Shown here: in pieces, positions 45,650 to 55,900 of the stretch
Position numbering within the stretch: the stretch's first letter is position 1
Layout: each line of letters opens with the position of its first letter
Assembly: GCA_016169945.1 (NCBI GenBank)
Contig: JADLSH010000387.1
Location: 2,356,001-2,420,000 of the forward strand
DNA: 64,000 nucleotides
Direction of reading: 5' to 3'
From: Trachythela sp. YZ-2020
Lineage: Eukaryota > Cnidaria > Anthozoa > Malacalcyonacea > Clavulariidae
The notes under the pieces: generated by a model
What the model saw: only the letters and a program-made list of their open reading frames with translations
What the model was told of the DNA's origin: nothing
The model's database searches: none
Translations under genes and position numbers: made by a program

Positions 45650-47185
45650 ATGTTTACAATGGGTGTCACAGTTTTATGTTTAATTTCGTACATCTTTGCC
45701 ACAATTTTGGTTGGATGTTTTGGCTGGGTTTTCTTCTTTATGGCATATTTGTATTATATTCACAAAATCAACGATCATTTACCAGGACCACCTCGTTCGA
45801 GTTTCATATTGGGTCATCTCCCAGAGGTTTGGAAATACAAAACTGCAACTGGTAGAACGATGGGCGAGTTTCTCCTGGAAAAGCGACTTGAATACGGGCC
45901 AATATTTGTATTATTTTTTATTCAAATGCCTATTGTGTTCCTGGGCGACCCGACCTATTTGCGACATGTTTATATAAATAATCATAAGAGCGTATGTAAA
46001 CATTCGTCTTTCTATCATAAAATAGGTTTTGTTTATGGCGAGAGGGGAGCTGGTTATGGACTGGTAATCAATACAAACGAAGCATCATGGCGCAAACGAC
46101 GGCATATTATGAACCCTGCTTTTCATCGTAAATGCCTAAAAGATTTCATGAGTAATTTTAATGATGTCTGTGATATGTTTTTGACCCGTATGGATACAGT
46201 TGTCGATTGTGGTAAGCCAACCAGTATGGTTCAGGAATTTGCAAATGTAACTTTGGAAGTTATAAGTCAAGCATCATTTAATATTAATACCCATGCTATT
46301 GAGGACCCCAATTCCCCATTTCCAGAAGCAATACGGCAATACCTCAGCGGGGTGCAGGACAACACTGATATTCCACTCAACCCCACCCTCCTGGCTATAT
46401 TCCAGTTCAAGTTGTTTCAGAATGCTACCAAAAGAAAGCAAATTGATGCGGCACAATTTCTGAGGAAATTTGCCTTGGAATATGTCACGACTCGGATGAA
46501 GGACATTGCCGACAATGGGGCTGTCCCTAATGACTTATTGAGCATTTTGATTAATGATGGCAGTTTGTCAATGGATGAAATAATTGATGAGTTCTTAACT
46601 GTATTTATTGCCGGACAAGAGACGACTGCAAATTCATTGTCATTTACTTTGTATGAAATCATTAGAAACCCGCACGTTGAAGCTAAACTTCTGAACGAGA
46701 TTAACGAAGTGCTTGATGAGCGTGATTATGTTGAGTTTGATGATTTGGCAAAACTTAAGTACCTTGGTCAAGTTTTAGAGGAAGCTTTGAGAAAATATCC
46801 TGTAGCACCAGCACCTTCAAGAATGTTAGTGAAAGATATTACAGTTGGAGGATATCATATTCCAAAAGGAAATGGAATTAACAGTCACCAGCTATTTTTC
46901 TCTATGAACCCTGAAATTTGGAAGGATCCAGACGTTTTCAACCCAGAACGTTTTTCTAATGCTGAAAACATTCCAAATTTTAGCATGACCTATTTCCCCT
47001 TTTCTATTGGCCCTCGTAACTGCATTGGACAGACTTTTGCGAAGTTTGAGTCAAAAGTTATCCTTGCAAAACTGCTGCAGAAGTTTCGGTTCAGACTATT
47101 GCCTGGCCAGACTGGTAGGATGAAGGCAAGACTGACTAATACTCCTCGAGATGGTGTGATGTGTGAGATCAGCAGACGTGAATAG
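45650..47185 (+). CDS. Cytochrome P450, CYP46-like, intronless
   Basis: A 511-residue microsomal-type P450, full length. I start at the ATG at 45650 (MFTMGVTVLC); the frame is open upstream only through non-ATG codons. It has an N-terminal membrane anchor (about 5-38), then the proline hinge LPGPPRSSF. The I-helix is AGQETT (about 321-326), the oxygen-activation site. The ExxR pair is in EALR (about 378-381), followed by NPERF. The heme loop is FPFSIGPRNCIG, with the axial Cys at about 458. The PGPPR-SFxLGHLPExWK start and the YFPFSxGxRxCIGQxFAxxExKVxxAKLLQ block resemble CYP46 (sterol 24-hydroxylase) most of what I know, but the substrate in this animal cannot be told from sequence. No intron or lesion is seen. 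An intronless copy may be a retrogene or a lineage-typical single-exon family. Its upstream DNA is a MITE. AATAAATAAG at about 47351 may serve polyadenylation. Confidence 0.9.
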   Translation: MFTMGVTVLCLISYIFATILVGCFGWVFFFMAYLYYIHKINDHLPGPPRSSFILGHLPEVWKYKTATGRTMGEFLLEKRLEYGPIFVLFFIQMPIVFLGDPTYLRHVYINNHKSVCKHSSFYHKIGFVYGERGAGYGLVINTNEASWRKRRHIMNPAFHRKCLKDFMSNFNDVCDMFLTRMDTVVDCGKPTSMVQEFANVTLEVISQASFNINTHAIEDPNSPFPEAIRQYLSGVQDNTDIPLNPTLLAIFQFKLFQNATKRKQIDAAQFLRKFALEYVTTRMKDIADNGAVPNDLLSILINDGSLSMDEIIDEFLTVFIAGQETTANSLSFTLYEIIRNPHVEAKLLNEINEVLDERDYVEFDDLAKLKYLGQVLEEALRKYPVAPAPSRMLVKDITVGGYHIPKGNGINSHQLFFSMNPEIWKDPDVFNPERFSNAENIPNFSMTYFPFSIGPRNCIGQTFAKFESKVILAKLLQKFRFRLLPGQTGRMKARLTNTPRDGVMCEISRRE

Positions 47186-48490
47186 AGAGGACAATACCTT
47201 AAATCTTTTATCAAGCACACAAGTCCCCTCCCCTGTAATAAGCCCCTCTCTTTAAAGCCTCCCCCCTTCTTCACCTCCATGTGTACTGACTAGATTAATC
47301 ATTTGGCATTATTAATTTTACTGTATTTCCTATTCACTTCATTTCAGCTAAATAAATAAGCCCCCTCTCCACTACACCCTCTCCAATAACACCCCCCCCC
47401 CTCCCTTCCTTCTCAAACATTCCTCAAATAGATGAGGCTTGATGCTTAATAGAGGATTTAGAGTATGTACAGAGAGGTAGGGGAAATCCTTTAACTTTAA
47501 AAATAGATCTTGATTATTGGGTGCTTTCTCGGTATATGAGCAACTAACCCTAATAAACCCTAATGCCTATTTCGGTTGCTCATATATTGAGAAAGAGCAG
47601 ATTATTGTGTTAAAACTATGTGTCAAAAATTCATTAATGGATACTAGAGAAACTCGTAAATTGAAAGTTTAACTTATCTGAATTTTCAATTTAACATGAT
47701 TTTTGTAAGTAATATAATTGATATTAAATAAACTGAAAATCGATAATCATTGATTAGTATATATTAAGCGATTTGTCTGGTGGATTTCAAACACACTTTT
47801 GTGTCTCTCTTATCATCAACTAAAAATATCTGACATTATTAAACATTGATTCAAATTTGAAATTAGCATAATGATAACTCGCGCAATGCGTATAAAATGG
47901 TGGATCTTGGGATCCTTATGAAATTCCCAGAAAACAAGTGCCCAGAACAGTTGCTACACAACTGCCTACACTACAGTGCTACTAACAATCTTATGAAATG
48001 TAGTGCAACTGTGCAACAATTGCGTTTTGAAAAATCCAAAAAAGGTTGGAATTATTTACAGGTCTCATAAAGCCATTTTCCAATGAAACACAATAAAACT
48101 GGCACGAATATAATTATATGGCACGAATATAATTATATTAAAACCTCATAAACAAAGTTTAACTGAAAATAAATAAGCCCCGTGTATAATATAAATAATT
48201 ATTCGCTTATATACTAAAAATACAACTAGGAATTGTAAAATTTTAAGTAAAATTGAGTAATTGACTTCGCATTTGTAAAAATATAGTATTTTGATTTCAC
48301 AAACACTATCTATTTTAATAGATTTGGAAATGTTTTTGTGTTGTTATCGTTATTGCTGCAATTGCATGTACAGCACGTGCAATACACGCGCTGATGCGCC
48401 CCACATGTTTGGGCCAATTACGCTGTTTGGGCCAATTACGAAGAAATGTCATTGTTAAATTGTAATTGCTAAACATGCTTGTTAGCCGTA
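47186..48490. other. C-rich tract and hairpin, no gene
   Basis: CT/CCCC-rich low complexity at 47220-47420. A stem pairs GCTTTCTCGGTATATGAGCA (47522) with TGCTCATATATTGAGAAAGA at about 47577-47596. A GGCACGAATATAATTATAT direct repeat lies at 48100-48138. Confidence 0.6.
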
Positions 48491-49379
48491 GGAAATGACC
48501 AGAAGGGCCACTCAGCAGTGCAACGTGACCCCCCATTTTTATGCAGTTTTCTGGCCAGAATAATGGCGGACCAGCCAGTTCAGCGTGTTTATTGGCCAGA
48601 AAATGCAATTGACTGGCTAGAATAATGGTAATGAACATGCGTAATGCTACATGCGCAGCGTCAAAAACTTCAAAGGTTCTGCCCATAGATATAGGAGACA
48701 TAGATTGCTGACTCGAGGTCACGGCACGCGCCAACATGAAGAATTCAAAATGGCGGCTGAACCGGTCAAAACATCAAGTGACCTAGTGAACGTACGTCGC
48801 TTTCAGCAACGTTCACGAAAAGATACTTCTTTTAATATGTTTATTGCCCTTGTGGACGTATAAACACATCAATTTGACAGGGAAAATATTACAAATTACC
48901 TTCGATTCATGCTGATTTAAGTTCGGCGAAATCACATATTTAGGCCGCCAGCTCGTAATACACAAGTTTGTCGCCCTGAATCCACTTTATTTTGTTTAGA
49001 AATAATCCAGGAATAACTCTTTCAACTTTCTATTAGACATCATTGCTCCAAAGGGCAAAAATATTGCAAAACGTCAATCCATGAGCTCACTGAAACCAGC
49101 CAAATGTTTGTTATTCCAAAGAAAAACCGTCCACAACACTTCTATATTGAATACACTCCACGGTAATGTGAAATTAATGCTGTTATTATCTAGCAAATGC
49201 TCCCATTAAGCTTCGTTCATCGAGTCACTTGAGGCGCCATCATACAAAATGGCTGCTCAACCGGTCAAATTTTGTTTGAATTTTGGCGCATTTGTCAATA
49301 TAGTGACGTTTTACGAGTCAGCAATCTATGTCTCCTATATCTATGGTTCTGCCTCAAGTGGCCCTTCTAGTCATTTCCC
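48491..49379. mobile_element. Outer MITE interrupted by a second element
   Basis: GGAAATGACCAGAAGGGCCAC at the left and GTGGCCCTTCTAGTCATTTCC at the right are inverted (one mismatch). Without the nested element and one duplication copy it would be about 220 bp. Contains TGGCCAGAA repeats. Confidence 0.7.
48684..49345. mobile_element. Nested MITE with 8-bp duplication (hAT-type)
   Basis: The 662 bp starts CATAGATATAGGAGACATAG and ends with the complement. The flanks 48676-48683 and 49346-49353 are both GTTCTGCC. Inside, AAAATGGCGGCTGAACCGGT and AAAATGGCTGCTCAACCGGT are direct repeats at 48747 and 49246. Confidence 0.88.
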
Positions 49380-49509
49380 ATTCTATGCTAAGGGTGTTAT
49401 ATAATATTTGATATTCAATGATGCATGTCATATTGTTGTCTGTATAGATTTTGATGCCTATATACAGTATCATACTGTATGATAATGATACCAAGGTTTT
49501 TACGTTAAT

Positions 49510-49728
49510 ATGACTGGAATGATGAAAGCGACAGTTTATCTTGCAATCGCATTCTTGACAGTCGCGAAATGTTGTTCTGCTGCGAATATTCTGATACTTG
49601 GTTGGCCGTCATACAGCCATCTTGCTGGACCTGCAAACGTCGGGAAATTTCTACAAAGTCAAGGACATCATATACTAATTGCCATCCCAAGTAGCTTATC
49701 CCCCCTATATAGCACCGGAAGTGATTAG
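49510..49728 (+). pseudogene. UDP-glycosyltransferase first-exon fragment
   Basis: 72 residues: a signal peptide (about 1-24, ending CCSA), then ANILILGWPSYSHLAGPANV and KFLQSQGHHILIAIPS. This is the N-terminal beta-strand and SHL loop of membrane UGTs, which bind the acceptor substrate in the ER lumen. A stop follows at 49726-49728 with no good splice donor, and no further UGT exon is found to the window end. The following DNA is tandem repeat and mobile elements. Either a pseudogene fragment or exon 1 cut off by insertions. Confidence 0.6.
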
Positions 49729-49765
49729 TATTCATACGCATGGAAGTAAGAATAATAATGAGGTG

Positions 49766-49862
49766 ACGTAACGTAAAGCGTTGCGTAACATAAAGCGTTG
49801 CGTAACATAAAGCGTTGCGTAACGTTTAAATACTAATAGCGTTGCGTTAGGTTTGTTTAAAA
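49766..49862. repeat. CGTAACATAAAGCGTTG tandem repeat
   Basis: Three to four copies of the 17-bp unit with a degenerate extension. Confidence 0.9.
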
Positions 49863-50023
49863 GGGGATGTAGATAATAACATTAGGTAACGTAACCCTAG
49901 GTGACGCAACCCTAGTAAGAGGTGTGAAAAAGTTTCGCACGACGCTGTACGGAATGTTTGTTGTCGAGAAATAAATAACAGAGAGTTTTGTGTTTTGATT
50001 TTATTTAAATTACACACAACAAT

Positions 50024-50275
50024 TTAAGCCGATGTCCTCGCCCATGTCTTAAAACAGTCACAGTGAACGAGGTGCCCACAGCATGATGTTTTGGTAGTGA
50101 AGAGTTCGTTATCCTTGACAATTTCGAAACAAAAGTGACAGACCTCTTTCTCGGTGTTATCTTGCCCTCGTTCTTCTTCCTCCCACTCTCGAACTGTGGA
50201 AATTATTCCAAACAGAGATAGTATTTCTGATGAGAGTGCGTAGTTCGGTTCCGGCAGAACTCCGATAGATTCCAT
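50024..50275 (-). CDS. Short RING-like cysteine-rich ORF
   Basis: 83 residues from ATG at 50275. An acidic stretch (EWEEEERGQD, about 31-40) is followed by CHFCFEIVKD and TSCCGHLVHCDCFKTW. This has the C-x2-C, C-x-GH and H-x-C spacing of a RING or related zinc finger, but the final Cys pair is missing because the ORF stops after RTSA. RING proteins act mostly as ubiquitin ligases, and whether a truncated one could is doubtful. An AATAAA on the same strand (50000-50005) lies 18 bp after the stop codon, which argues for a genuine compact 3' end. It lies just outside the inverted arm at 50.88 kb and has the same strand as the zinc-finger gene beyond it. I do not recognise a named family. Confidence 0.5.
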   Translation of the reverse strand: MESIGVLPEPNYALSSEILSLFGIISTVREWEEEERGQDNTEKEVCHFCFEIVKDNELFTTKTSCCGHLVHCDCFKTWARTSA

Positions 50276-50373
50276 CGTGTAGTTAGTGATACATTACCAT
50301 AGGTGTCGGTAAACTCTACAATTGCCTACAAAGGGGGTCATTTTGAGAGGGATTTGCTGTGTATGTCTGGAAA

Positions 50374-50555
50374 TTCTCTAAAGCTTCTGTGAAGCTTCTG
50401 TAAAGCTTCTGTAAAGCTTCTGTAAAGCTTCTGTGGAGCTTCTGTAAAGCTTCTGTAGAGCTTCTGTAAAGCTTCTGTGAAGCTTCTGTAAAGCTTCTGT
50501 GGAGCTTCTGCGAAGCTTCTGTAAAACGTCTGTGGAGCTTCTGCGAAGCTCTCCA
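50374..50555. repeat. 11-12 bp tandem repeat (AGCTTCTGTAA)
   Basis: About 15 units of AGCTTCTGTRAAGCTTCTG. It gives artefact ORFs of SFTEALQKLYR type on minus. Confidence 0.95.
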
Positions 50556-50704
50556 AAATATGAGTAATTTATAGTGACGCTTGGATGCATGCGTAAATTA
50601 ACACAGACAAAGATTAACGTTTTAAACAATGTATTCCTTTAGGTATAACAATTATTTACACAAATATACAGTTATTAAACATATTGTCCAGCTTTTGCAC
50701 TGTT

Positions 50705-50830
50705 TCCTATGCGAGGGTCGATGCGAGGGTCGATGCGAGGTCGATGTGAGGTCGATGTGAGGTCGATGGCCAAACAAGCCAAACAGGCCAAACAAGCCAA
50801 ACAGGCCAAAAAGGCCAAACAGGCAGGAAA
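50705..50830. repeat. Two adjoining short tandem repeats
   Basis: GCGAGGGTCGAT/GTGAGGTCGAT (11-12 bp, six copies, 50708-50768), then GCCAAACAG/GCCAAACAA (9 bp, seven copies, 50769-50824). GTGAGGTCGATGTG recurs at 50864, right at the arm edge. Confidence 0.92.
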
Positions 50831-50877
50831 GGAAGTAAAATAAAAAGATAAAACTAACACTCTGTGAGGTCGATGTG

Positions 50878-51363
50878 GGGCACCGGCTCGAGTCCGGTTC
50901 GGCAGATGTAAACATTTCGGGGTTCTGTAGGGGTTCTCTCAGGGTTCTGTACGGGTTCTGTAGGGGTTCGGTAAGGGTTCTGTAGGGGTTCTGTAGGGGT
51001 TCCCTGGGGGTTCCCAGGGGGTTCCCTGGGGGTTCCCTAGGGGTTCCCTGGGGGTTATTTTGCTCATGCGTCTTCGCATTTTGCTCATGCGCCTTCGCAT
51101 TTAGTTCGCATTTTGCTCATGCGTCTTTGCATTTAGTTCGCATTTTGCTCATGCGTCTTCGCATTTAGTTCGCATTTTGCTCATGCGTCTTCGCATTAAG
51201 GTCCTTCGTGGCCCGGAATATCTCAGCCTAGCTGGCACTTAGTCTTAAGTTCGCATTCTGTTCATGCCTCTTCGCATTAAGGCCTTTGTGGCCCTATGCG
51301 CCTTCGCATTTTGCTTCGCATTCTTCGCATTTTGCTTCGCATTAAGGCCCAATCAGGCCCGAT
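50878..51363. repeat. Left inverted arm of the 13 kb unit
   Basis: Reverse complement of 63406-64000 with differing repeat numbers. Order inward: GGGCACCGGCTCGAGTCCGG, a 12-bp GGGTTCTGTAGG array, a 12-bp GGGTTCCCTGGG array, a 32-bp array around TTTTGCTCATGCGTCTTCGC, GGCCCGGAATATCTCAGCCT, and a TTCGCATTTTGC array. Every array is present in both arms in the same order. Confidence 0.9.
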
Positions 51364-51459
51364 AGAAGGTACGGTTCGGCTTAATTCTGGTGTACATTTC
51401 TACAAGGACTAATTATTGCTTAAAAGATGAAACAATACACAATACAATTTTGATACATT

Positions 51460-51465
51460 TTTATT
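51460..51465 (-). promoter_or_regulatory. Polyadenylation signal of the zinc-finger gene
   Basis: AATAAA on minus, 21 bp after the stop codon. Confidence 0.6.
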
Positions 51466-51486
51466 TCACATAAGCACTACATCGAT

Positions 51487-52197
51487 TCATTGATCATCAT
51501 CACTATCTGAAAAACGTCCTTGATCTTCTAAAAGCTGTTTCAATAGAAACTTTCTTTTGTCAACCGCTGCAGATAAAGCTTCATCAGGATCAAACGAGTC
51601 TTCGTTCACAAATGCCTCCTTCGTTTCCATGATCTTTCTATGCACAGGATCCTTTTTAAGTGCTTTTATCCAACGTAAATTATCCAGGTAAACGACAGCG
51701 AATTCTTTCTGAAGTTCAGGGAGAATTTTTTCAAAGGCTTTCTGCTTAGCTACACTTTCTTCTTGCCCATCCATTTGCAACGTTTTCAACAGTTCATCAT
51801 ATTCTGGCCCAACCGTCACTTTTGCATCGTCAATCATGGTTGCCCAAGGATCAATCTCTTCCTTTATTTCACCATCATCTTTGGAACTCTCACTGTTTTC
51901 ATCATCACCTGTCTCTGCATTCTCACTGTTTTCATCATCATCTGTCTCGGCATTCTCACTACTTTCATCATCATGTGACGAGGTTGATACATCCTCATCC
52001 GATTCTATATAACGGGATTTCTTTCGGGGAATTTCATCATCTGTGATCACTTTATCATATACTGGCTTATCTTCGTATTCCATCACGGAGCCTTCGTCAA
52101 AACTATGGGCATACGTGCAATGGTTCGCTTTATGCCGCCTGACATTATAATTGGATGAAAACCGTGTTAGACACCGATCACACTGATAAGAACCCAT
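51487..52197 (-). CDS. Acidic C2H2 zinc-finger protein inside the inverted arms
   Basis: 236 residues from Met at 52197. The frame is open 60 codons further up but that part looks non-coding. An N-terminal classical finger (Cys6, Cys9, His22, His26; YQCDRCLTRFSSNYNVRRH) is followed by a basic patch (PRKKSR), then an acidic Ser/Asp/Glu region with an internal 10-residue repeat (DDENSENAET). The C-terminal half (about 125-225) is predicted helical and ends SDSDDDQ. One finger alone rarely gives sequence-specific binding, so a DNA- or RNA-associated or protein-contact role is possible; this is inference. The compact 3' end and position just inside an inverted arm suggest it belongs to that element. 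No lesion seen. I do not recognise the family. Confidence 0.6.
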   Translation of the reverse strand: MGSYQCDRCLTRFSSNYNVRRHKANHCTYAHSFDEGSVMEYEDKPVYDKVITDDEIPRKKSRYIESDEDVSTSSHDDESSENAETDDDENSENAETGDDENSESSKDDGEIKEEIDPWATMIDDAKVTVGPEYDELLKTLQMDGQEESVAKQKAFEKILPELQKEFAVVYLDNLRWIKALKKDPVHRKIMETKEAFVNEDSFDPDEALSAAVDKRKFLLKQLLEDQGRFSDSDDDQ

Positions 52198-52590
52198 TGT
52201 CTTATTTTGAGTTGAACGACGAAAGGCTTTGATCATTGCTGATCTGGTCCCGACGGTGCAATGGAACCTGAGCCCGTGAAATCGCCGCACCCAGGGGGTT
52301 GCTACACAGCAAGCAAACCGACAGAGAGTACGACCCTCTCCCCCGTGCCATGAGACAACCATGAATGACCTGAACAATCAGATGCTGAGCATCTTCATGC
52401 CCAGGGATCCCTAGTCCTATGATAGTGGATGGACGGGAATGATATTAACTGGTTTTGAATCATCATGAACAACCCTCTGAGTCCACCAGATACCTGTGCA
52501 ATCTATCCGAACAAAAGTCCGAACAAACCACAGGCCAACATTAACTCAAGAAGGAGGCCACAGCAGTACACCAATAAAGGAGACCATTGC
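52198..52590. other. Junction between zinc-finger gene and Tx1-type LINE
   Basis: No repeat or gene recognised. The Tx1 3' end and any promoter of the zinc-finger gene must lie here or be displaced to the far side of the LINE (62.8-63.4 kb). Confidence 0.4.
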
Positions 52591-52739
52591 ACCTATTAAC
52601 AAACAACAAAAAACATTACAAGCCAAATGACATAACAGCTAAATGACACCATTGAAACAACAGGAGTACAAGTCAATACAAACATAAAAAACACCAGCCA
52701 AAAGGCTGAAAACATTGACAGACAAGAGTACGAACCAAT

Positions 52740-52960
52740 ATGGAAAGATAAACAAAACAGACAAACCTCAAGGACGACGGCAGTAGCAACCAAGGCGACC
52801 ACCGAGCCAATGAAGACACAGAATGACAAACACAGCTCAAAGGACAACGGCAACAACAACCAATGAAGGCGATTCCCGTGCCCAGAGAGATATATACAAA
52901 CACGTCTCAGAGGACACCGGCAGTAGCAACCAATGAAGGCGACCGCCGTGCCTCCGAGAA
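52740..52960. repeat. 60-bp repeat in the Tx1 3' region
   Basis: Three diverged copies of a unit containing GACGGCAGTAGCAACCAANG and GGCGACC.CCGNGCC (about 52770, 52840, 52910). Confidence 0.7.
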
Positions 52961-52976
52961 ACAGTTAGAATACACA

Positions 52977-55900
52977 TTAATCTCGAAACTCCGCCGCAAA
53001 AACGACAATGTCCTCAGCGGACACAATGCCAACAACACCACTTGCCATCCAGAGATCCGAGAAATTGGCCGGCTGACAATGACGTTGCTGAACACGGATC
53101 ACACACCGTAAGGCGGACTTGACACGTGATAGGACCGTAGGGTAATGCGGCATCACCTTATCAAACCGGGCTTTATTCCTGGTTAACCAAATGTGGTGGC
53201 GAATAATTCCCAACAAACATGGAAATACGGGAGGTACCTTTACATTCTTGCCATAACCAACAAGAAGATCACATTTAGAAGGACGCTGGGACTGCGGTCG
53301 GAAACGTTCATAGACAGAAAAATACCAATCAATAAGCTTAGTGGCAAATGGACATTCGGAAAAAAGGTGGATGAGGGATTCCGTTCGGCCACAGTGACAC
53401 AACGGGTCAACGCGCATTCCAAAGCGCAGCAAACGATCGGCGGTGGGAAGAATACCATGCGCAATCAACCAGGAAGTATCCCGAACAGGTCTTATGAAAC
53501 GCCAGAGAAGAAGGGACAACCAAACATGCGACCAATCGACTGGAAGACCCCAATTCGCATACTTTTCGACGCATCGATGCTGCTTACGATGTTGCTGAGA
53601 CAGGGTGTCGTAGACGAAACTTGCCGAGAGCTTTTCAAGAGTGACCACAGATTGTCTAGGACCGCAAATGATGTATTCATTGTCCTCAAACTTCCGCTCC
53701 AAAGCAAACCAAGCCGTCATCACAGATCGATAAAACGGAGGGAGAGCATCCATAGCATATTTCGGTGGTACCGCCAGAATCAAAATTTGGTGAACAGAGC
53801 GACCAGGGAATGCGCGCGTGAGGTACTGAGAAAAAAAACTAGTCCAGGGCAAGTTGGGACGAAAAATAAGTCTCTTTACCCATAACACATGCAGAGACAA
53901 CATCTTATGATGGACATCCACCACGCCTAAACCCCCTTGATTTGGTCTTTGTGTGACTGAGGAGCGAGCAAGCCATTCTTGTTTCTTCCGCCATACAAAC
54001 GGAAAAATCTCCCTGTTGACAGCTTTAATGATTGCTTCAGGTATTACAGAAAACGAACATAGGAACCAGAGAGTACTCAGCCCCAGCATGTTGGCAATGA
54101 GAGCGCGTCCACGAAAGGAAAGCGTTCGCCGTTTCCAAGCCGACAAAGTAGTCTTTAAGGCCTTGATCTTTGACTCCCATTGTTCCTCATTATCATTAGA
54201 GATACGAGAACCTAGAACAATGATTTCCACATTGGACCAATCAAGAGCAATTGGTAGATCGGAACGATCGAGATTGCCATGGACCAATCAACAACCCATG
54301 ACATTTTGTTACATTTAATTTAGCTCCAGAAGCCTTCTCGTATCGCGTGAACAAATGAAACAAAGCATTCATTGCCGAATCCGTAGTTACGATAACGGAT
54401 GTATCATCGGCGTATTGACATAGCTTAACCGACCGACCTTTTGGTAAGATGTAACTGTTGATGAAACGATCCGCACGGATTGCACTAGCTATTGTTTCCG
54501 CCACCAATACGTAGAGTAAAGGGGATAAGGGACAGCCTTGACGAACACCACGAGAGACCGAGAAAAAGTCAGTTGTTTCACCATTGATCAGGATACAGGA
54601 AGATATATTGGAATATAATAAAAATACCCATTTCTGGAATGATGGACCAAAATTCATAGCCTGCAATACACGGGATAAATACCCCCATTCCACCCGATCA
54701 AACGCCTTCTCCTGGTCCAGCGAAATAACTGCAGCCGCTTTATTGTTCTGATTCGCATGAAAAACCACATCCTTTAGCAAACGAACACTTTCTAAAGAAG
54801 TTCGGCCTGGCACCCCACAAGTTTGATCCGGATGAGTTACCGCGGCAATAACACCCAGCAAACGATTGGCAATAGCTTTGGCAACAACTTTATAGTCAAC
54901 GCATAATAATGTAATGGGACGCCAATTCTTCATGTCGAGACGATCCCCACGCTTATGGAGGAGCGTGATAACCCCAGATCGTTGCGAGGGAGACAATTGT
55001 CCTTGACCATAAGCAAAATTAATGACGTCGACAAGATCAGCTCCAAGAACCGACCAAAAACGTTGATAGAACTCGGCTGGGAGTCCATCAAGACCCGGGG
55101 ATTTACCAGTTGCCATCGCATCCAGTGCTCTCTTGCATTCCCCCTCAGTTAGTTCCCCTTCACATAAATTTTGTTCAGCTCTGGACAGTTTCAGTGTCAA
55201 GGAATTCAAGAAGAAGTCTTGTTCAGTTCGATCTAGACTTTGCGACGTAAATAGTAGACCATAAAATGCCACCCAAGCATGAGCGATACACACGAAGGTA
55301 GAAACCACCTTGCCTGCCATGTTCTTAATTGCAGTAAAGACCCTGCGCTGACCGCGTTTACGTTCTAAACCAAGAAAGTATTTGGTAGGGGCTTCGCCCT
55401 CTTCTGCCCATTGAACGTTTGCGCGAATACGGGCTCCTCTCGCTTCATCCCGATGAGCCGCCTCCAGTTCATGTTTGACGTCATCAATAATTGGAAGGAC
55501 CTCTTCACCATTAAGCAGGCGTCTGTTCAAATGAAATAAGGTGTGCTCTAACGATTTAATGTGCTTTCGACGACTGACAGCTTGCTTCTTAGAGAATTCA
55601 CGAATATATTGTTTTAGTCGTGCCTTGCCCGCATCCCACCACGCAGTAAGGGACAGAAAAGAAGATTTATACGCTCTCCAAGCAGACCAAAAGTCCGTAA
55701 TTAGTTTAACAAAGGACGCATCTGAAATGTGCCGAGTATTCAATTTCCAAACACCACGACCACGATGGGTGATGGACGGAAGACAAAGCTCCAAATATAC
55801 AGTGGAATGGTCGGAGCGGAAAAAGGGAAGGATTTCGACACGCTTGACATAGGACAAGAACAAGGCTGAAAGCCAAAACATGTCTATTCGCGAGGCTTGA

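Noticed and set aside
50338..50629. LYRSFTEALQK-type repeat proteins on minus
   Set aside because: Translation of the 11-12 bp AGCTTCTGTAA array; all three frames look similar.
53193..53885. 230-residue plus-strand ORF
   Set aside because: Shadow of the Tx1 ORF2 on minus; no domain of its own.
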